From contig CAVORP010000001.1 in assembly GCA_963698645.1 (NCBI GenBank), forward strand, positions 124,001 to 188,000: a stretch of 64,000 bases of DNA. The letters run 5' to 3'. This DNA is from Ovoidimarina sp963698645 (GTDB lineage Bacteria > Pseudomonadota > Alphaproteobacteria > Rhodobacterales > Rhodobacteraceae). The notes below the pieces were generated by a model. The model was not told the DNA's origin, ran no database searches, and saw nothing but the letters and a program-made list of their open reading frames with translations. The position numbers and the translations under genes were made by a program. Position 1 is the stretch's first letter. Each line of letters opens with the position of its first letter. Below, in pieces: positions 18,228 to 27,655 of this stretch.

Positions 18228-18773
18228 TCAGGCTTTCTTCTTGCGACGCAGAGCGGCAAGTCCGCCGATGCCAGCAATCATCAACCAGCCAGCCGCCGGA
18301 AGCGGAACTTCCGGAAGACCGGTATTATACCACGACAGGTGCGATATGCCCTTGCCGCTGAGATCGAGGGTGTTCCAGGCCCCCCCGGTGATCTCCGCAA
18401 GCGACAATTCATAAACAGCCCAACCGCCACCGTTCTTAAGTTGGCCGGCCTTCACCACAAGGTAGTGGGGCGCAACCGGGTCGGCGACCGACGCGGTCCA
18501 AGACCATCCACCGCTCGTCGAGTCGGTGAAATCGACCTTGAACACGCCATCGCTGTAACCATTCGCGTATTCGTCGATACAGGTCAGTGCACCGTCCGGA
18601 ACATCACATTTGTAAAGCGCCGGCGAATCAATTCCGTATTTCTCGAGAACCAGTGGATCCGGGAATGGATCGTTCTTGTCGAAGATATCGACAAGTGTCG
18701 CGGCATTTGCGGAAATCGTTCCCACACATACCGCTACCGCAGCAGCAGCCGCAGTCATCAAATAATTCTTCAT
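18228..18773 (-). CDS. VPLPA-CTERM sorting-signal exported protein 1
   Basis: A 181-residue secreted protein. It has a signal peptide (MKNYLMTAAAAAVAVCVGTISANAA) and a C-terminal tripartite tail: VPLPAAGWL, a hydrophobic span (MIAGIGGLAAL) and the basic end RRKKKA. This is the VPLPA-CTERM signal known to be processed by a dedicated exosortase (XrtD type) in Rhodobacterales. The middle region gives no family I recognise; it has about four cysteines and a Trp/Ser-rich sheet-like pattern. The start at 18773 places the signal peptide at the N-terminus. Probably associated with extracellular matrix or the surface. Confidence 0.85.
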   Translation of the reverse strand: MKNYLMTAAAAAVAVCVGTISANAATLVDIFDKNDPFPDPLVLEKYGIDSPALYKCDVPDGALTCIDEYANGYSDGVFKVDFTDSTSGGWSWTASVADPVAPHYLVVKAGQLKNGGGWAVYELSLAEITGGAWNTLDLSGKGISHLSWYNTGLPEVPLPAAGWLMIAGIGGLAALRRKKKA

Positions 18774-19139
18774 CTTAGCCCCCTCAAGGCACACACGCAG
18801 TTCTTTACCGCTAGTTAACCATAATAAAATATCACCAAATTCGGCGTTTTACAAAGGAAATCGCATCTTTCGGGCTTCCTCAACGCCCGGTCACAACCTT
18901 AGATTGCTCGTCGGCACACCGCCTCTTCCAGTGGGCGAACGCCGCGAATGGGCCGCGTAAAGAAACCTGCCGGCGACCACGCTCCGTCCCGGCGGCGCGC
19001 ACGGGAATTGCGTTGATCGACCCGAAGAAACCCTGCATTTCTGCTCTGATCCGGGCAGCCGCTCTCCCCAGGGCCGTCCGACAGCCCTTGCGAAGACCTT
19101 CCCTTTCCGCTCAACTTGCCGGAAGGAGAAGGCTAAGTC
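18774..19139. other. Intergenic region with no recognised gene
   Basis: About 366 bases between the divergent VPLPA-CTERM gene and the GCS2-type ligase. The part nearest the VPLPA gene is AT-rich (TTAACCATAATAAAATATC near 18815) and likely holds its promoter. I see no conserved short frame. GGAGAAGG before 19140 serves the ligase start. Confidence 0.5.
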
Positions 19140-20270
19140 ATGGTTCAGGAACCCGAATTCACGATCGGCATCGAGGAAGAGTATCTCCTGATCGATACCG
19201 AAACCTGCGCCTTGGCCGAAGCGCCCGAGGCCCTGATGCGTGCCTGCATCGATGATCTGGGCGAACAGGTCAGCCCCGAATTCCTCCAATGCCAGATCGA
19301 AATCGGCACCCGTGTCTGCCACACGATCGGCGAGGCGCGCGAAGACCTCAAACGCCTGCGGTCAACGGTGGCCAAGCACGCAAAGACCTATGGCCTCGCG
19401 CCCATCGCGGTCTCCTGCCACCCCTTCGCCGACTGGAAAAAACAGCACCACACCAACAAGGAACGCTACAACAGGCTCGAAAAGGATCTGGGCGGCGTCG
19501 CCCGGCGGATGCTGATCTGCGGCATGCATGTGCATGTGGGGATCGACGATCGCGATCTGCGCGTCGACCTGATGAACCAGTTCACCTATTTCCTGCCCCA
19601 TCTTCTGGCCCTCAGCGCCTCCTCCCCCTACTGGCAGGGAAGCGATACGGGCCTGTCCTCTTACCGCATGACGATCTTCGACAACCTGCCCCGCACCGGC
19701 CTGCCGCCGCGCGTGTCGAGTTGGGCCGAATACGAACGCTCCGTGGGCGTGCTGATCGATCTGGGCATCATCGAGGACACCTCGAAAATCTGGTGGGATC
19801 TTCGGCCCTCCTCCCGTTTCCCCACGCTCGAATCGCGGATCTGCGATGTCTCGCCCCGGCTCGAAGACACGCTGACCCTCGCTGCACTGACACAGGCCAC
19901 CCTGCGCGCGCTTTACCGGCTGGCTCGCAAGAACCAGCGGTGGCGGATCTACGACACGTTCCTCGTGGGCGAAAACCGCTGGCGGGCCCAGCGCTACGGC
20001 ACCTCCGAAGGGATGATCGATTTCGGCGCCCGCGAGATTCTCGGCTTCGACGCCATCGCCGATCAATGGATGGACCTTGTGGGCGAGGATGCGGGCGTCC
20101 TCCGCTCGGTCGAGGAAACAGGCCGCGTCCACAAGATGATCGAACGGGGCACAAGCGCCGACAGCCAGCGGCGGGTCTATGACGCCGCGATCGCCAGCGG
20201 CTCGGACCACGATGCGGCCCTCTGCGCGGTGGTCTCCCATCTGGTCGAGGAATTCCACAGCGACATCTGA
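19140..20270 (+). CDS. Carboxylate-amine ligase, glutamate-cysteine ligase GCS2 family (YbdK-like)
   Basis: ATP-dependent ligase of the GCS2/YbdK family; members have weak gamma-glutamylcysteine synthetase activity and the physiological substrate is usually unknown. 376 residues, usual length. Family motifs: FTIGIEEEYLLID at the N-terminus (metal-binding glutamates), CGMHVHVGI (about 127), LSASSPYWQGSDTGLSSYR, and WWDLRPSSRFPTLESRICDV. Signature and length are complete. It stands alone between the two VPLPA-CTERM genes. Confidence 0.92.
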   Translation: MVQEPEFTIGIEEEYLLIDTETCALAEAPEALMRACIDDLGEQVSPEFLQCQIEIGTRVCHTIGEAREDLKRLRSTVAKHAKTYGLAPIAVSCHPFADWKKQHHTNKERYNRLEKDLGGVARRMLICGMHVHVGIDDRDLRVDLMNQFTYFLPHLLALSASSPYWQGSDTGLSSYRMTIFDNLPRTGLPPRVSSWAEYERSVGVLIDLGIIEDTSKIWWDLRPSSRFPTLESRICDVSPRLEDTLTLAALTQATLRALYRLARKNQRWRIYDTFLVGENRWRAQRYGTSEGMIDFGAREILGFDAIADQWMDLVGEDAGVLRSVEETGRVHKMIERGTSADSQRRVYDAAIASGSDHDAALCAVVSHLVEEFHSDI

Positions 20271-20585
20271 CACCGGGAATCGACCCGAATGTGATTCGAA
20301 ACTGCGTATCGCGTCATCGCGCATCCGACCCCGAAGGAGTGCGGCAAACACAGGCGGAAATCCGGAAACGACAGCTGTTGTCGAATACAGAACCGTTTCC
20401 AAACGAGCGACACTCCATTCCGATTCTGGAAATCGTTCATTTTCTCAGGAAAGGTTAACGCCTGTCCAAAGCTAGCGAGAGAACAAGCGTTTCTCCAAAA
20501 AATCCGAGTGACAAAATCGCGACTTAGGCGCAGCGTCGCCGCAACGTCGCGTTGTGAGCGACGTTTTCTAAGTGGGGAAAGTGAA
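20271..20585. other. Intergenic region upstream of the second VPLPA-CTERM gene
   Basis: About 315 bases without a supportable gene. The final part carries the promoter and ribosome site (GTGGGGAAAGTG) of the next gene. No repeats or small RNAs were recognised. Confidence 0.45.
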
Positions 20586-21209
20586 ATGAAGAAACTATTT
20601 CTGACGGCATGCCTCGCGGCATGCGTAACGGCTGGTGCGGCCTCCGCATCCACCGTCTATCTGGGAACCAGCGACTCGACCATCACGCCCGGCAGCAGCA
20701 TGGGGTCCTTCGATAATGGCGAAGGTCTCTCAGGGACGATCCTCGGTACTTACAACAACGATACCGACTACGGCAGCGACTACGACTCTTGCTATTCGTC
20801 GTCGTCGCCCGGCCTGACCAAGACCTCCAATGGCATCGGCTATTGCAGCAACAAGGACGACAATTCCGAACTCGATGGTCTCGACAATGACGAGACGATT
20901 ACGTTCACCTTCGATGTCCTGACGACCCTTCTGGGAATCCATTTCTACGGAATCGGTAGCAACGACGACTGGGATATCAGCTTCGACGGCGGTACCTGGT
21001 ACACGTCGGGTGCCGCATCCGCCTCCTTCTTCGGCGGCAACGGTATCGACGTGAAATTCTTCTCGATCCGCGCGAACGGATCGGACGATGAATACCGCAT
21101 CAAGAGCTTCTCGGGCGTAGCAGTCGTGCCGCTTCCGGCAACCGCCCTCCTGCTTCTGGGCGGGATCGCAGGTCTCGGCGCAATCGCGCGCCAGCGCAAA
21201 GCGGCCTGA
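20586..21209 (+). CDS. VPLPA-CTERM sorting-signal exported protein 2
   Basis: A 207-residue secreted protein with signal peptide (MKKLFLTACLAACVTAGAASA) and the C-terminal tail VPLPATALLLLGGIAGLGAI followed by ARQRKAA. The mature part is acidic and rich in Asp, Ser, Gly and Tyr (the NNDTDYGSDYDSCYSSSS region), suggesting a low-complexity or Ca2+-binding surface protein. It is not a close copy of the VPLPA protein at 18.2 kb outside the sorting tail. Start chosen at the ATG of the signal peptide. Confidence 0.85.
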   Translation: MKKLFLTACLAACVTAGAASASTVYLGTSDSTITPGSSMGSFDNGEGLSGTILGTYNNDTDYGSDYDSCYSSSSPGLTKTSNGIGYCSNKDDNSELDGLDNDETITFTFDVLTTLLGIHFYGIGSNDDWDISFDGGTWYTSGAASASFFGGNGIDVKFFSIRANGSDDEYRIKSFSGVAVVPLPATALLLLGGIAGLGAIARQRKAA

Positions 21210-21215
21210 CCAGAT

Positions 21216-21252
21216 CTCGCGAGCGGAGGCCCTACTGCCTTCCGCTCGCGAG
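21216..21252 (+). terminator. Strong 12-bp hairpin after the VPLPA-CTERM gene
   Basis: CTCGCGAGCGGA (21216-21227) and TCCGCTCGCGAG (21241-21252) are a perfect 12-base inverted repeat with a 13-base loop, seven bases after the stop. There is no T run, so it may act as a 3' stabiliser or a Rho-assisted terminator. Confidence 0.55.
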
Positions 21253-21376
21253 CCGGCCTATCCCACCGCGAAACATCCTGGATTCCACCTCCGCGCCCGG
21301 TCGCTGCCGTCAAAGCTTGCATTCCAGCTTCCGTAATCGGATTACTCGGGCACCTCACTGACGCAGCCCCGGAACC

Positions 21377-22516
21377 ATGGATTTCGCACTCTCTCCAGAA
21401 CAATCGGCCATTTTCGACATGGCCCGCGACTTCGGGGCAACCCGGATCGCCCCCCATGCCCGCGACTGGGAGGCACAGGGGACGATTCCCAGGGATCTCT
21501 GGCCGCAACTGGCGGAATTGGGCTTCGGCGGCCTTTATGTTTCCGAGGAAAGCGGCGGCTCCGGCCTCACCCGCCTTGATGCAACGCTCGTTTTCGAAGC
21601 CCTTTCCATGTCCTGCGCCTCGGTCGCGGCCTTCTTGTCGATCCACAACATGTGCGCCGCGATGATCGACCGTTACGGATCGGACGACCTCAAGGCCCGA
21701 TTCCTGCCGCCCGCCCTTTCGATGGACATGGTCCTGTCCTATTGCCTCACCGAACCGGGCTCCGGCTCGGACGCCGCCGCGCTCAAGACCCGCGCAGAGC
21801 GTACGAACGAGGGCTACGCGCTCACCGGAACCAAGGCCTTCATCTCCGGCGGCGGCTATTCCGACGCCTATATCGTCATGGCCCGCACCGGCGAGGACGG
21901 CCCCAGGGGAATTTCCACCGTGATCGTCGAAACCGGCGCCGAGGGCCTCAGTTTCGGCGGACTCGAGGATAAAATGGGCTGGCGCAGCCAACCCACCCGT
22001 CAGGTCCAGTTGGACAATTGCAACATTCCGGCGGAAAATCTGCTGGGAGAAGAGGGCAAGGGCTTCACTTATGCGATGTCCGGCCTCGATGGGGGGCGTC
22101 TGAACATCGCCGCGTGCTCTCTCGGAGCCGCGCAGGCCGCACTGGACGCCACGCTTGGCTATATGGCCGAACGAAAGGCCTTCGGAAAACCCATAGACCA
22201 GTTCCAGGCGCTCCAGTTCCGCCTCGCCGACATGGAAATCGAACTTCAGGCCGCCCGCACTTTCCTGCGCCACGCCGCATGGGCGCTGGACACCGGCCAG
22301 CCCGACGCCACCAAACGCTGCGCCATGGCCAAGAAGTTCGTGACCGAGGCTGGCAGCCGCGTGGCCGACCAATGCCTGCAACTCCACGGCGGCTACGGCT
22401 ATCTTGCCGATTACGGGATCGAAAAGATCGTCCGCGACCTGCGCGTTCACCAGATCCTCGAGGGCACGAACGAGATCATGCGCCTGATCGTGGCACGGGG
22501 CCTCATCGCGAAATGA
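21377..22516 (+). CDS. Acyl-CoA dehydrogenase (probably isobutyryl-CoA)
   Basis: FAD-dependent dehydrogenase of 379 residues: MDFALSPEQSAIFDMARDFG start, YCLTEPGSGSDAAALKTRAE in the FAD/substrate region, and C-terminal QLHGGYGYLADYGIEKIVRDLRVHQILEGTNEIMR, which carries the usual catalytic-glutamate context. It overlaps the 3-hydroxyisobutyryl-CoA hydrolase gene by four bases and mmsB follows, so isobutyryl-CoA to methacrylyl-CoA in valine degradation is the likely step. Substrate is inferred from context, not residues. Confidence 0.9.
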   Translation: MDFALSPEQSAIFDMARDFGATRIAPHARDWEAQGTIPRDLWPQLAELGFGGLYVSEESGGSGLTRLDATLVFEALSMSCASVAAFLSIHNMCAAMIDRYGSDDLKARFLPPALSMDMVLSYCLTEPGSGSDAAALKTRAERTNEGYALTGTKAFISGGGYSDAYIVMARTGEDGPRGISTVIVETGAEGLSFGGLEDKMGWRSQPTRQVQLDNCNIPAENLLGEEGKGFTYAMSGLDGGRLNIAACSLGAAQAALDATLGYMAERKAFGKPIDQFQALQFRLADMEIELQAARTFLRHAAWALDTGQPDATKRCAMAKKFVTEAGSRVADQCLQLHGGYGYLADYGIEKIVRDLRVHQILEGTNEIMRLIVARGLIAK

Positions 22517-23593
22517 CCGACATCCTGATCCGCAAGACCGGCCGCGCGGGCCGGATAACGCTGAACCGCCCGCAGGCGCTCAATGCGCTCACCTGGGACA
22601 TGTGCAATGCAATCGAGGCCGCGCTCGACGCATGGCGGAGCGATGACGCTGTCGAGCTTGTCGTGATCGACGCCGCCGGTGACCGCGCCTTCTGCTCGGG
22701 CGGCGACATCGCCGAGATGTACCGCAGGGGGCGCGCAGGCGATTTCGAATTCGGTCGCCGCTTCTGGAGCGAGGAATACCGCCTCAATGCCAAGGTCGCG
22801 GAATTCCCAAAACCCTATATCGCCTTCATGCAGGGCTACACGATGGGTGGCGGCGTCGGCGTCTCCTGCCATGGCTCGCACCGCATCGTCGGCACTACGA
22901 CCCGTGTTGCGATGCCTGAATGCGCCATCGGCATCATCCCTGATGTCGGTGGAACCCTGATCCTGTCGCGCGCGCCCCGTTGCCTGGGCAACTATATCGG
23001 CACGACCGGATACCGAATGGGCCCGGGCGACGCGATCCTTGCGGGCTTTGCCGATATGTTCATTCCCGAGGACCACTGGCCCGACCTGATCGTGCAGCCT
23101 CGAAACCAGTGGCGATCCGGCCTGCATCGACGAGGCTGCCAAAACCGCCCCTGCCGCCCCCCTTGCCGACCGGGGCGGCTGGATCGAAGGCCACTTCAAG
23201 CACGCCACCATGGCCGAGGTCATGCGCTCGCTCGACCGCGACCGCTCCGAGATCTCGGCCACGACCCGAAAGGCGCTCTCCATGGGCAGCCCGCTTGCCG
23301 TGGCCTGCGCCCACGAGGCCATCGCGCGGGTGCGTGGGGCCACCTCCATCCGCCGCGCACTCGAACTGGAATACCGCTTCAGCTACCGCGCCATGGAGGA
23401 AAGCGATTTCCTCGAAGGCATCCGGGCCGCGATCATCGATAAGGACCGTCGCCCGAACTGGCGCCACGGCACCCTTGATGAGGTCACAGAGGCCGAGGTC
23501 GCTCACATGCTCATGCCCCTTGGCGCGAACAGGCTGATCGCTGGATTAGGAGCCGCCGTTGCATGCGGACCACGCACATGCGACAGGCGGTGA
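22513..23593 (+). CDS. 3-Hydroxyisobutyryl-CoA hydrolase (enoyl-CoA hydratase family), one frameshift
   Basis: Crotonase-fold hydrolase releasing 3-hydroxyisobutyrate in valine catabolism. N-terminal LNRPQALNALTWDMCNAIEAAL, FCSGGDIAEMYRRG, and GYTMGGGVGVSCHGSHRI with MPECAIGIIPDVGG are typical of the HIBYL-CoA hydrolase subgroup. A +1 insertion near 23100 (CAG-C-CTC) shifts the frame; the C-terminal half resumes as DPACIDEAAKTAPAAP to EVAHMLMPLGANRL. Repaired length is 359 residues. The exact C-terminus is slightly uncertain because a further shift could end it earlier. Confidence 0.88.
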
Positions 23594-23671
23594 ACCGCCG
23601 ACAGCGCAAGGCCCACTTCTGATCCCGGCGCCCGGAGCGCTAGAACCAGACGAACGACAAAGGAACGACAC

Positions 23672-24545
23672 ATGAAGATCGGTTTCATCGGATTGGGAAA
23701 CATGGGCGGGCCAATGGCTGCGAACCTCGCCGCCGCCGGGCACGAGGTCACTGGTTTCGATCCGATCGCCCCCTATCCCGACGGCGTCGAGCCTGCGAAA
23801 AGTGGCAAGGACGCCGCCCGCGGCCGCGATGTGGTCATCACGATGCTGCCCGATGGCGCGATCCTGCGCGCGGTGGCGGCAGAGGTGATCCCGGTTATGG
23901 GGCGCGGCATCGTGTTTCTCGATTGCTCCACGGTCGATGTGGCCAGCGCGCGCGACGTGGCGACCGAGGCCGCGGCGTCAGGCCTCCTGCCCCTCGACGC
24001 GCCCGGTCTCCGGCGGCGTCGGCGGCGCGACCGCCGGCACGTTGACCTTCATGGTCGGCGGCGACAAGACAGCGTTCGATATCGCGAAACCGCTGTTCGA
24101 TATCATGGGTCAGAAGGCGGTGCATTGCGGCGCAGCGGGCAACGGTCAGGCCGCCAAGATCTGCAACAACATGATCCTCGGCGTCACCATGATCGCCACA
24201 TGCGAGGCCTTTGCCCTGGCCGACAAACTCGGCCTGGACCGCCAGGCCATGTATGACGTTGTCTCCACTTCCTCGGGTCAGAGCTGGTCGATGACCACCT
24301 ATTGCCCGGCCCCCGGCATCGGCCCCGAAACGCCGGCCGACCGCGCCTATGCGCCCGGATTTGCCTCCGAACTCATGCTCAAGGACCTCCGCCTCGCCCA
24401 GGAAGCGGCGGAAGACGCCGACGCGGACACGCCCATGGGCCTTGCCGCGCGTGACCTCTATGCCCGGTTCGTCGAGCAGGAGAACGGCAAGGGTCTCGAT
24501 TTCTCGGCGATGCTGCCCCGGTTCGAAACCCGGGGTCGAGGCTGA
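23672..24545 (+). CDS. mmsB: 3-Hydroxyisobutyrate dehydrogenase (one frameshift)
   Basis: NAD-dependent oxidation of 3-hydroxyisobutyrate to methylmalonate semialdehyde, the substrate of MmsA. MKIGFIGLGNMGGPMAANLAAAGHEVTGFD holds the GxGxxG NAD site. After a +1 insertion near 24003 the substrate motif reads DAPVSGGVGGATAGTLTFMVGG; GNGQAAKICNNMILG carries the catalytic-lysine motif (GxxxxxKxxN). Repaired length 290 residues, normal. Ribosome site AAAGGAAC precedes the start. Confidence 0.92.
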
Positions 24546-24759
24546 TCACCGTAAGATCACTCGCGGAAAGAAGCTTACCGAATCGTTCAGAACCGGAAAA
24601 CCGCCGCCATCCACCGCGGTGGCACGTCCCCGCCCCGAAAAGGGAATGCTCAGAAGGCATTGACCCGAAATCAACCCGATCGGCTTGCAAGTGATCCCGA
24701 AAACACTAAAACCTCCGGCAAGCCTATCACTGAAAACAAGGGCTTTGTTGGAGGAAACC

Positions 24760-25753
24760 ATGAAGATCACGACCATCACCGCGGCCGTTGCCGTCGCAGT
24801 TACAACTGGCGCCGCATCGGCTGGCGGCCATCTCGACCGCACCGGCTGGCCGGAAAGCTTCACCGTCGGCACCGCGTCGCAGGGCGGCACCTATCTTCGC
24901 CTACGGCTCCGGCTGGGCGAACCTCGTGGCCGAAGAACTCGGCATGTCCGGCGGCGCCGAAGTCACCGGCGGCCCGATGCAGAACATGGCGCTGGTGCAC
25001 ACCGGCGATGCCGCGTTCGGCATGACCACCATGGGCCCGGCCGCGGAATCGCTCGCCGGCACCAACCCGATCGCCCCCGGCCTGCAGATGACCAGCGCCT
25101 GCGCGATGTTCCCGATGTACCAGACGCCGTTCTCGGTCACGGCGCTGGCCTCGTCGGGCATCACCTCGATCGCGGACATTCCCGCCGGCGCACGGATCGG
25201 CTTCGGTCCGGCCGGCTCGACCTCGGACACCTACTTCCCGCGCATGATGGAAGCGCTCGGCGTCGAATTCGAGCGCCGCAACGGCGGCTGGGACGACCTT
25301 GGCGGCCAGCTGCAGGACGGTCTGCTGGACGTGATCGCCTTCGCCGCCGGCGTGCCGGTTCCCGCCGTGTCAGCCAGCTCGAAGTGCAGACCGACGTGAA
25401 CATCATCGAGTTCACCGAGGAAGAGCAGGCCAAGATTCTGGCGGCATTCCCGGTCTCGGCCTTCGACATCGCCGCCAGCACCTACACGACGCTGGAAGCG
25501 GCTGCGCGCTCGGTCTCGATGTGGAACTTCGCCATCGCCAACTGCGACCTGCCGGAGAGCTTCGTCGAAGCGGTCGTGGACGTCGTCATGTCGGACAACG
25601 AGCGCATGGTGAACATCCACAGGGCGGCCACGCTCGACCCTGCCCGAGAACTGGGACAAGAACGGTGTCCTGATGTGGCACCCCGGTGCGGCCAAGTGGT
25701 TCAAGGAAAATGCAGGCGCCGATATTCCCAATTCGATGATCTACGGGATGTAA
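24760..25753 (+). pseudogene. TAXI-type TRAP transporter solute-binding protein (frameshifted)
   Basis: Periplasmic binding component of a TAXI-TRAP transporter. Signal peptide MKITTITAAVAVAVTTGAASAGG, then TASQGGTY and, after a +1 shift near 24893, FAYGSGWANLVAEELG: this is the TAXI ligand-loop region. Further breaks near 25370 (net -1) and 25643 (+1) are needed; it ends ENAGADIPNSMIYGM at 25753. Repaired length about 331 residues. GGAGGAAACC precedes the start. The matching fused permease lies 1.9 kb downstream. Ligand unknown; TAXI systems often carry small carboxylates. Confidence 0.87.
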
Positions 25754-25778
25754 ACGCGCCAGTAGGCATACGATAACG

Positions 25779-25806
25779 GGCCGCTCCGGAAACGGGGCGG
25801 CCTTTT
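25779..25806 (+). terminator. Terminator after the TAXI binding protein
   Basis: GGCCGC (25779-25784) pairs with GCGGCC (25797-25802), followed by TTTT. It lies 26 bases after the stop and would separate abundant binding-protein transcript from downstream genes. Confidence 0.7.
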
Positions 25807-25831
25807 GTTCCACGCTCGCACGGAGACCGAC

Positions 25832-26524
25832 ATGTTCTCGAAATCCGGACTGTCCTTCGAACCGATCCCCCTGCCCGACCGGCTCGACCTGACCGATGAC
25901 GAACGGATCGCGGCCGCGCGCGCCTATTACGACCGGATGAAGACCCGCCACACGGTGCGCGACTTCTCCGAGCGCCCCGTGGACCGGGCGGTGATCGAAA
26001 CGGCGGTGCAGACCGCCGGAACCGCACCTTCGGGCGCAAACCACCAGCCCTGGCATTTCGTGGCGATCTCCGACGCCGCCGCCAAACACAAGATCCGGCT
26101 GGCCGCCGAAGAGGAAGAGCGCCGCTTCTACGCGGGCGGAGCGGGCGACGAATGGCTCAAGGCGCTGGAACCCATGGGCACCGATGTCGCCAAACCCCAT
26201 CTCGACGTGGCACCCTGGCTGATCGTCATTTTCGCGCAGCGCTGGGGCGCGTTCGACGACGGCACGCGCTACAAGAATTACTACGTGCCCGAAAGCGTGG
26301 GCATCGCCACCGGGTTCCTGATCTCGGCACTGCACCATGCCGGGCTCGTTGCCCTGACCCACACGCCCAACCCCATGAAATTTCTGAATGATCTTCTGGA
26401 AAGACCCGCATCCGAGAAACCCGTCATGATCCTCGCCGTCGGCCATCCTGCCCGCAACGCCACGGTGCCCCGCGCCGCCAAGATCAAGAAACCGCTGGAC
26501 CAGATCCTCACCGTCCTCGACTGA
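25832..26524 (+). CDS. Nitroreductase-family flavoprotein, iodotyrosine-deiodinase-like
   Basis: A 230-residue FMN oxidoreductase. MKTRHTVRDFSERPV and TAPSGANHQPWHFVAI form the nitroreductase FMN site; YYVPESVGIATGFLISALHHAGLVALTHTPNP and KPVMILAVGHPA are especially close to the iodotyrosine deiodinase-like branch rather than to nfsA/B. The start at 25832 follows GGAGACC; a longer upstream frame is not supported. It is inserted between the TAXI binding protein and the exchanger. Substrate not predictable. Confidence 0.85.
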   Translation: MFSKSGLSFEPIPLPDRLDLTDDERIAAARAYYDRMKTRHTVRDFSERPVDRAVIETAVQTAGTAPSGANHQPWHFVAISDAAAKHKIRLAAEEEERRFYAGGAGDEWLKALEPMGTDVAKPHLDVAPWLIVIFAQRWGAFDDGTRYKNYYVPESVGIATGFLISALHHAGLVALTHTPNPMKFLNDLLERPASEKPVMILAVGHPARNATVPRAAKIKKPLDQILTVLD

Positions 26525-26622
26525 TCCGGGCGGCCCTTGAAACCGTGTCGGCCACACCGATCTCAATCTGACCGCGGCACCCCCGGACGCGGTGGGCGTG
26601 GACGGGGGGCGGATTTTTCGGC

Positions 26623-27566
26623 ATGACAGCCTTTCTTCTTGTCGCCGGTCTCGCGGGGCTTTTCCTCGGGGGCGATCTTCTCGTGCGCGGCGCGGTGGCG
26701 CTGGCCGCCCGCCTCGGTATCTCCCCGCTGGTGATCGGCCTGACGCTTGTGGGCTTCGGTACATCCCTTCCCGAACTCGTCACATCGGTCGAGGCCGCAC
26801 GGCTGGGCAGCGACGGCATCGCCATCGGCAATGTCGTCGGAAGCAATATCGCCAATCTTCTGCTGATCCTCGGCGTCGCGGCCTGCTTCGCCCCGATCGC
26901 GGTTGCGCCGCGCACGCTTCGGCGTGACGCCATCAGCCTTGTCCTTGCGACGGCGCTTTGCGTCGCGGTCGCCCTCTCCGGGACGGTCGGCCGAGCCGGA
27001 GGGCGTCCTGCTCGTGTTCGCGCTTGCGGTGTTTCTGATCGGCACGCTGTTCCTGGCGCGCGCGCGAAACCACACCGGCCTCGACGATGCCCCTGCTCGA
27101 CAGCGCCCGGTCGATCGGAACGGGCGCGCCTTCGCGATGCTCGTCTCGGGGCTTGTCCTGCTCCTGATCGCCGCACCGGCCCTCGTCCATGCCGCCGTCG
27201 AGATCGCCCGCTGGCTGCGAAATTTCCGAGACGATCATCGGCCTGACGATCGTCGCTGTCGGCACCTCGCTACCGGAACTGGTGACATCGGTCGTTGCTG
27301 CGCGACGCGGCGAGGGGGCCGTGGCCTATGGCAACGTCCTGGGAAGCAACATCTTCAATATCTTGGGAATCCTCGGGGATCACCGCAGTCATCACGCCCG
27401 CTTTCCGTCTCGGCCCAGGTGATCGCCCTCGACCTCTGGATCATGTCCGGCGCGACCCTGTCGTTCTGGCCATGGCGGTCACCGGCTGGCGGTTGACCCG
27501 ACCCGAGGGCGCTGTGCTCCTCGGGCTCTATTCGGCTACCTCGCGTTTCTCGTCGCACTTGCCTGA
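26623..27566 (+). pseudogene. CaCA-family cation/Ca2+ exchanger, YrbG-like (frameshifted)
   Basis: Multi-pass inner-membrane antiporter. Both alpha repeats are visible: VGFGTSLPELVTSVEAARLG with GNVVGSNIANLLLILG (about 26750-26880), and VAVGTSLPELVTSVVAARRG with GNVLGSNIFNILGILG (about 27255-27370). These GxS/TS-P-E and GNxxGSN motifs define K+-dependent and related Na+/Ca2+ exchangers. Six single-base breaks are needed (four insertions near 26990, 27215, 27378 and 27412; two deletions near 27455 and 27531). Repaired length about 315 residues with stop at 27564-27566. Dense indels with no missense decay point to poor sequence here. Confidence 0.85.
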
Positions 27567-27655
27567 CCCCCCCGCGCCATCCCCCATTGCATCGCGTCGC
27601 CGGCCCCGCATAAAACCGGAAGTGCGCGAGGACAACGCGCTAGGGAGGGACCAGC

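Noticed and set aside
20945..22450. Minus-strand 501-codon frame across the acyl-CoA dehydrogenase
   Set aside because: Antisense shadow without recognisable domains; overlaps two real genes.
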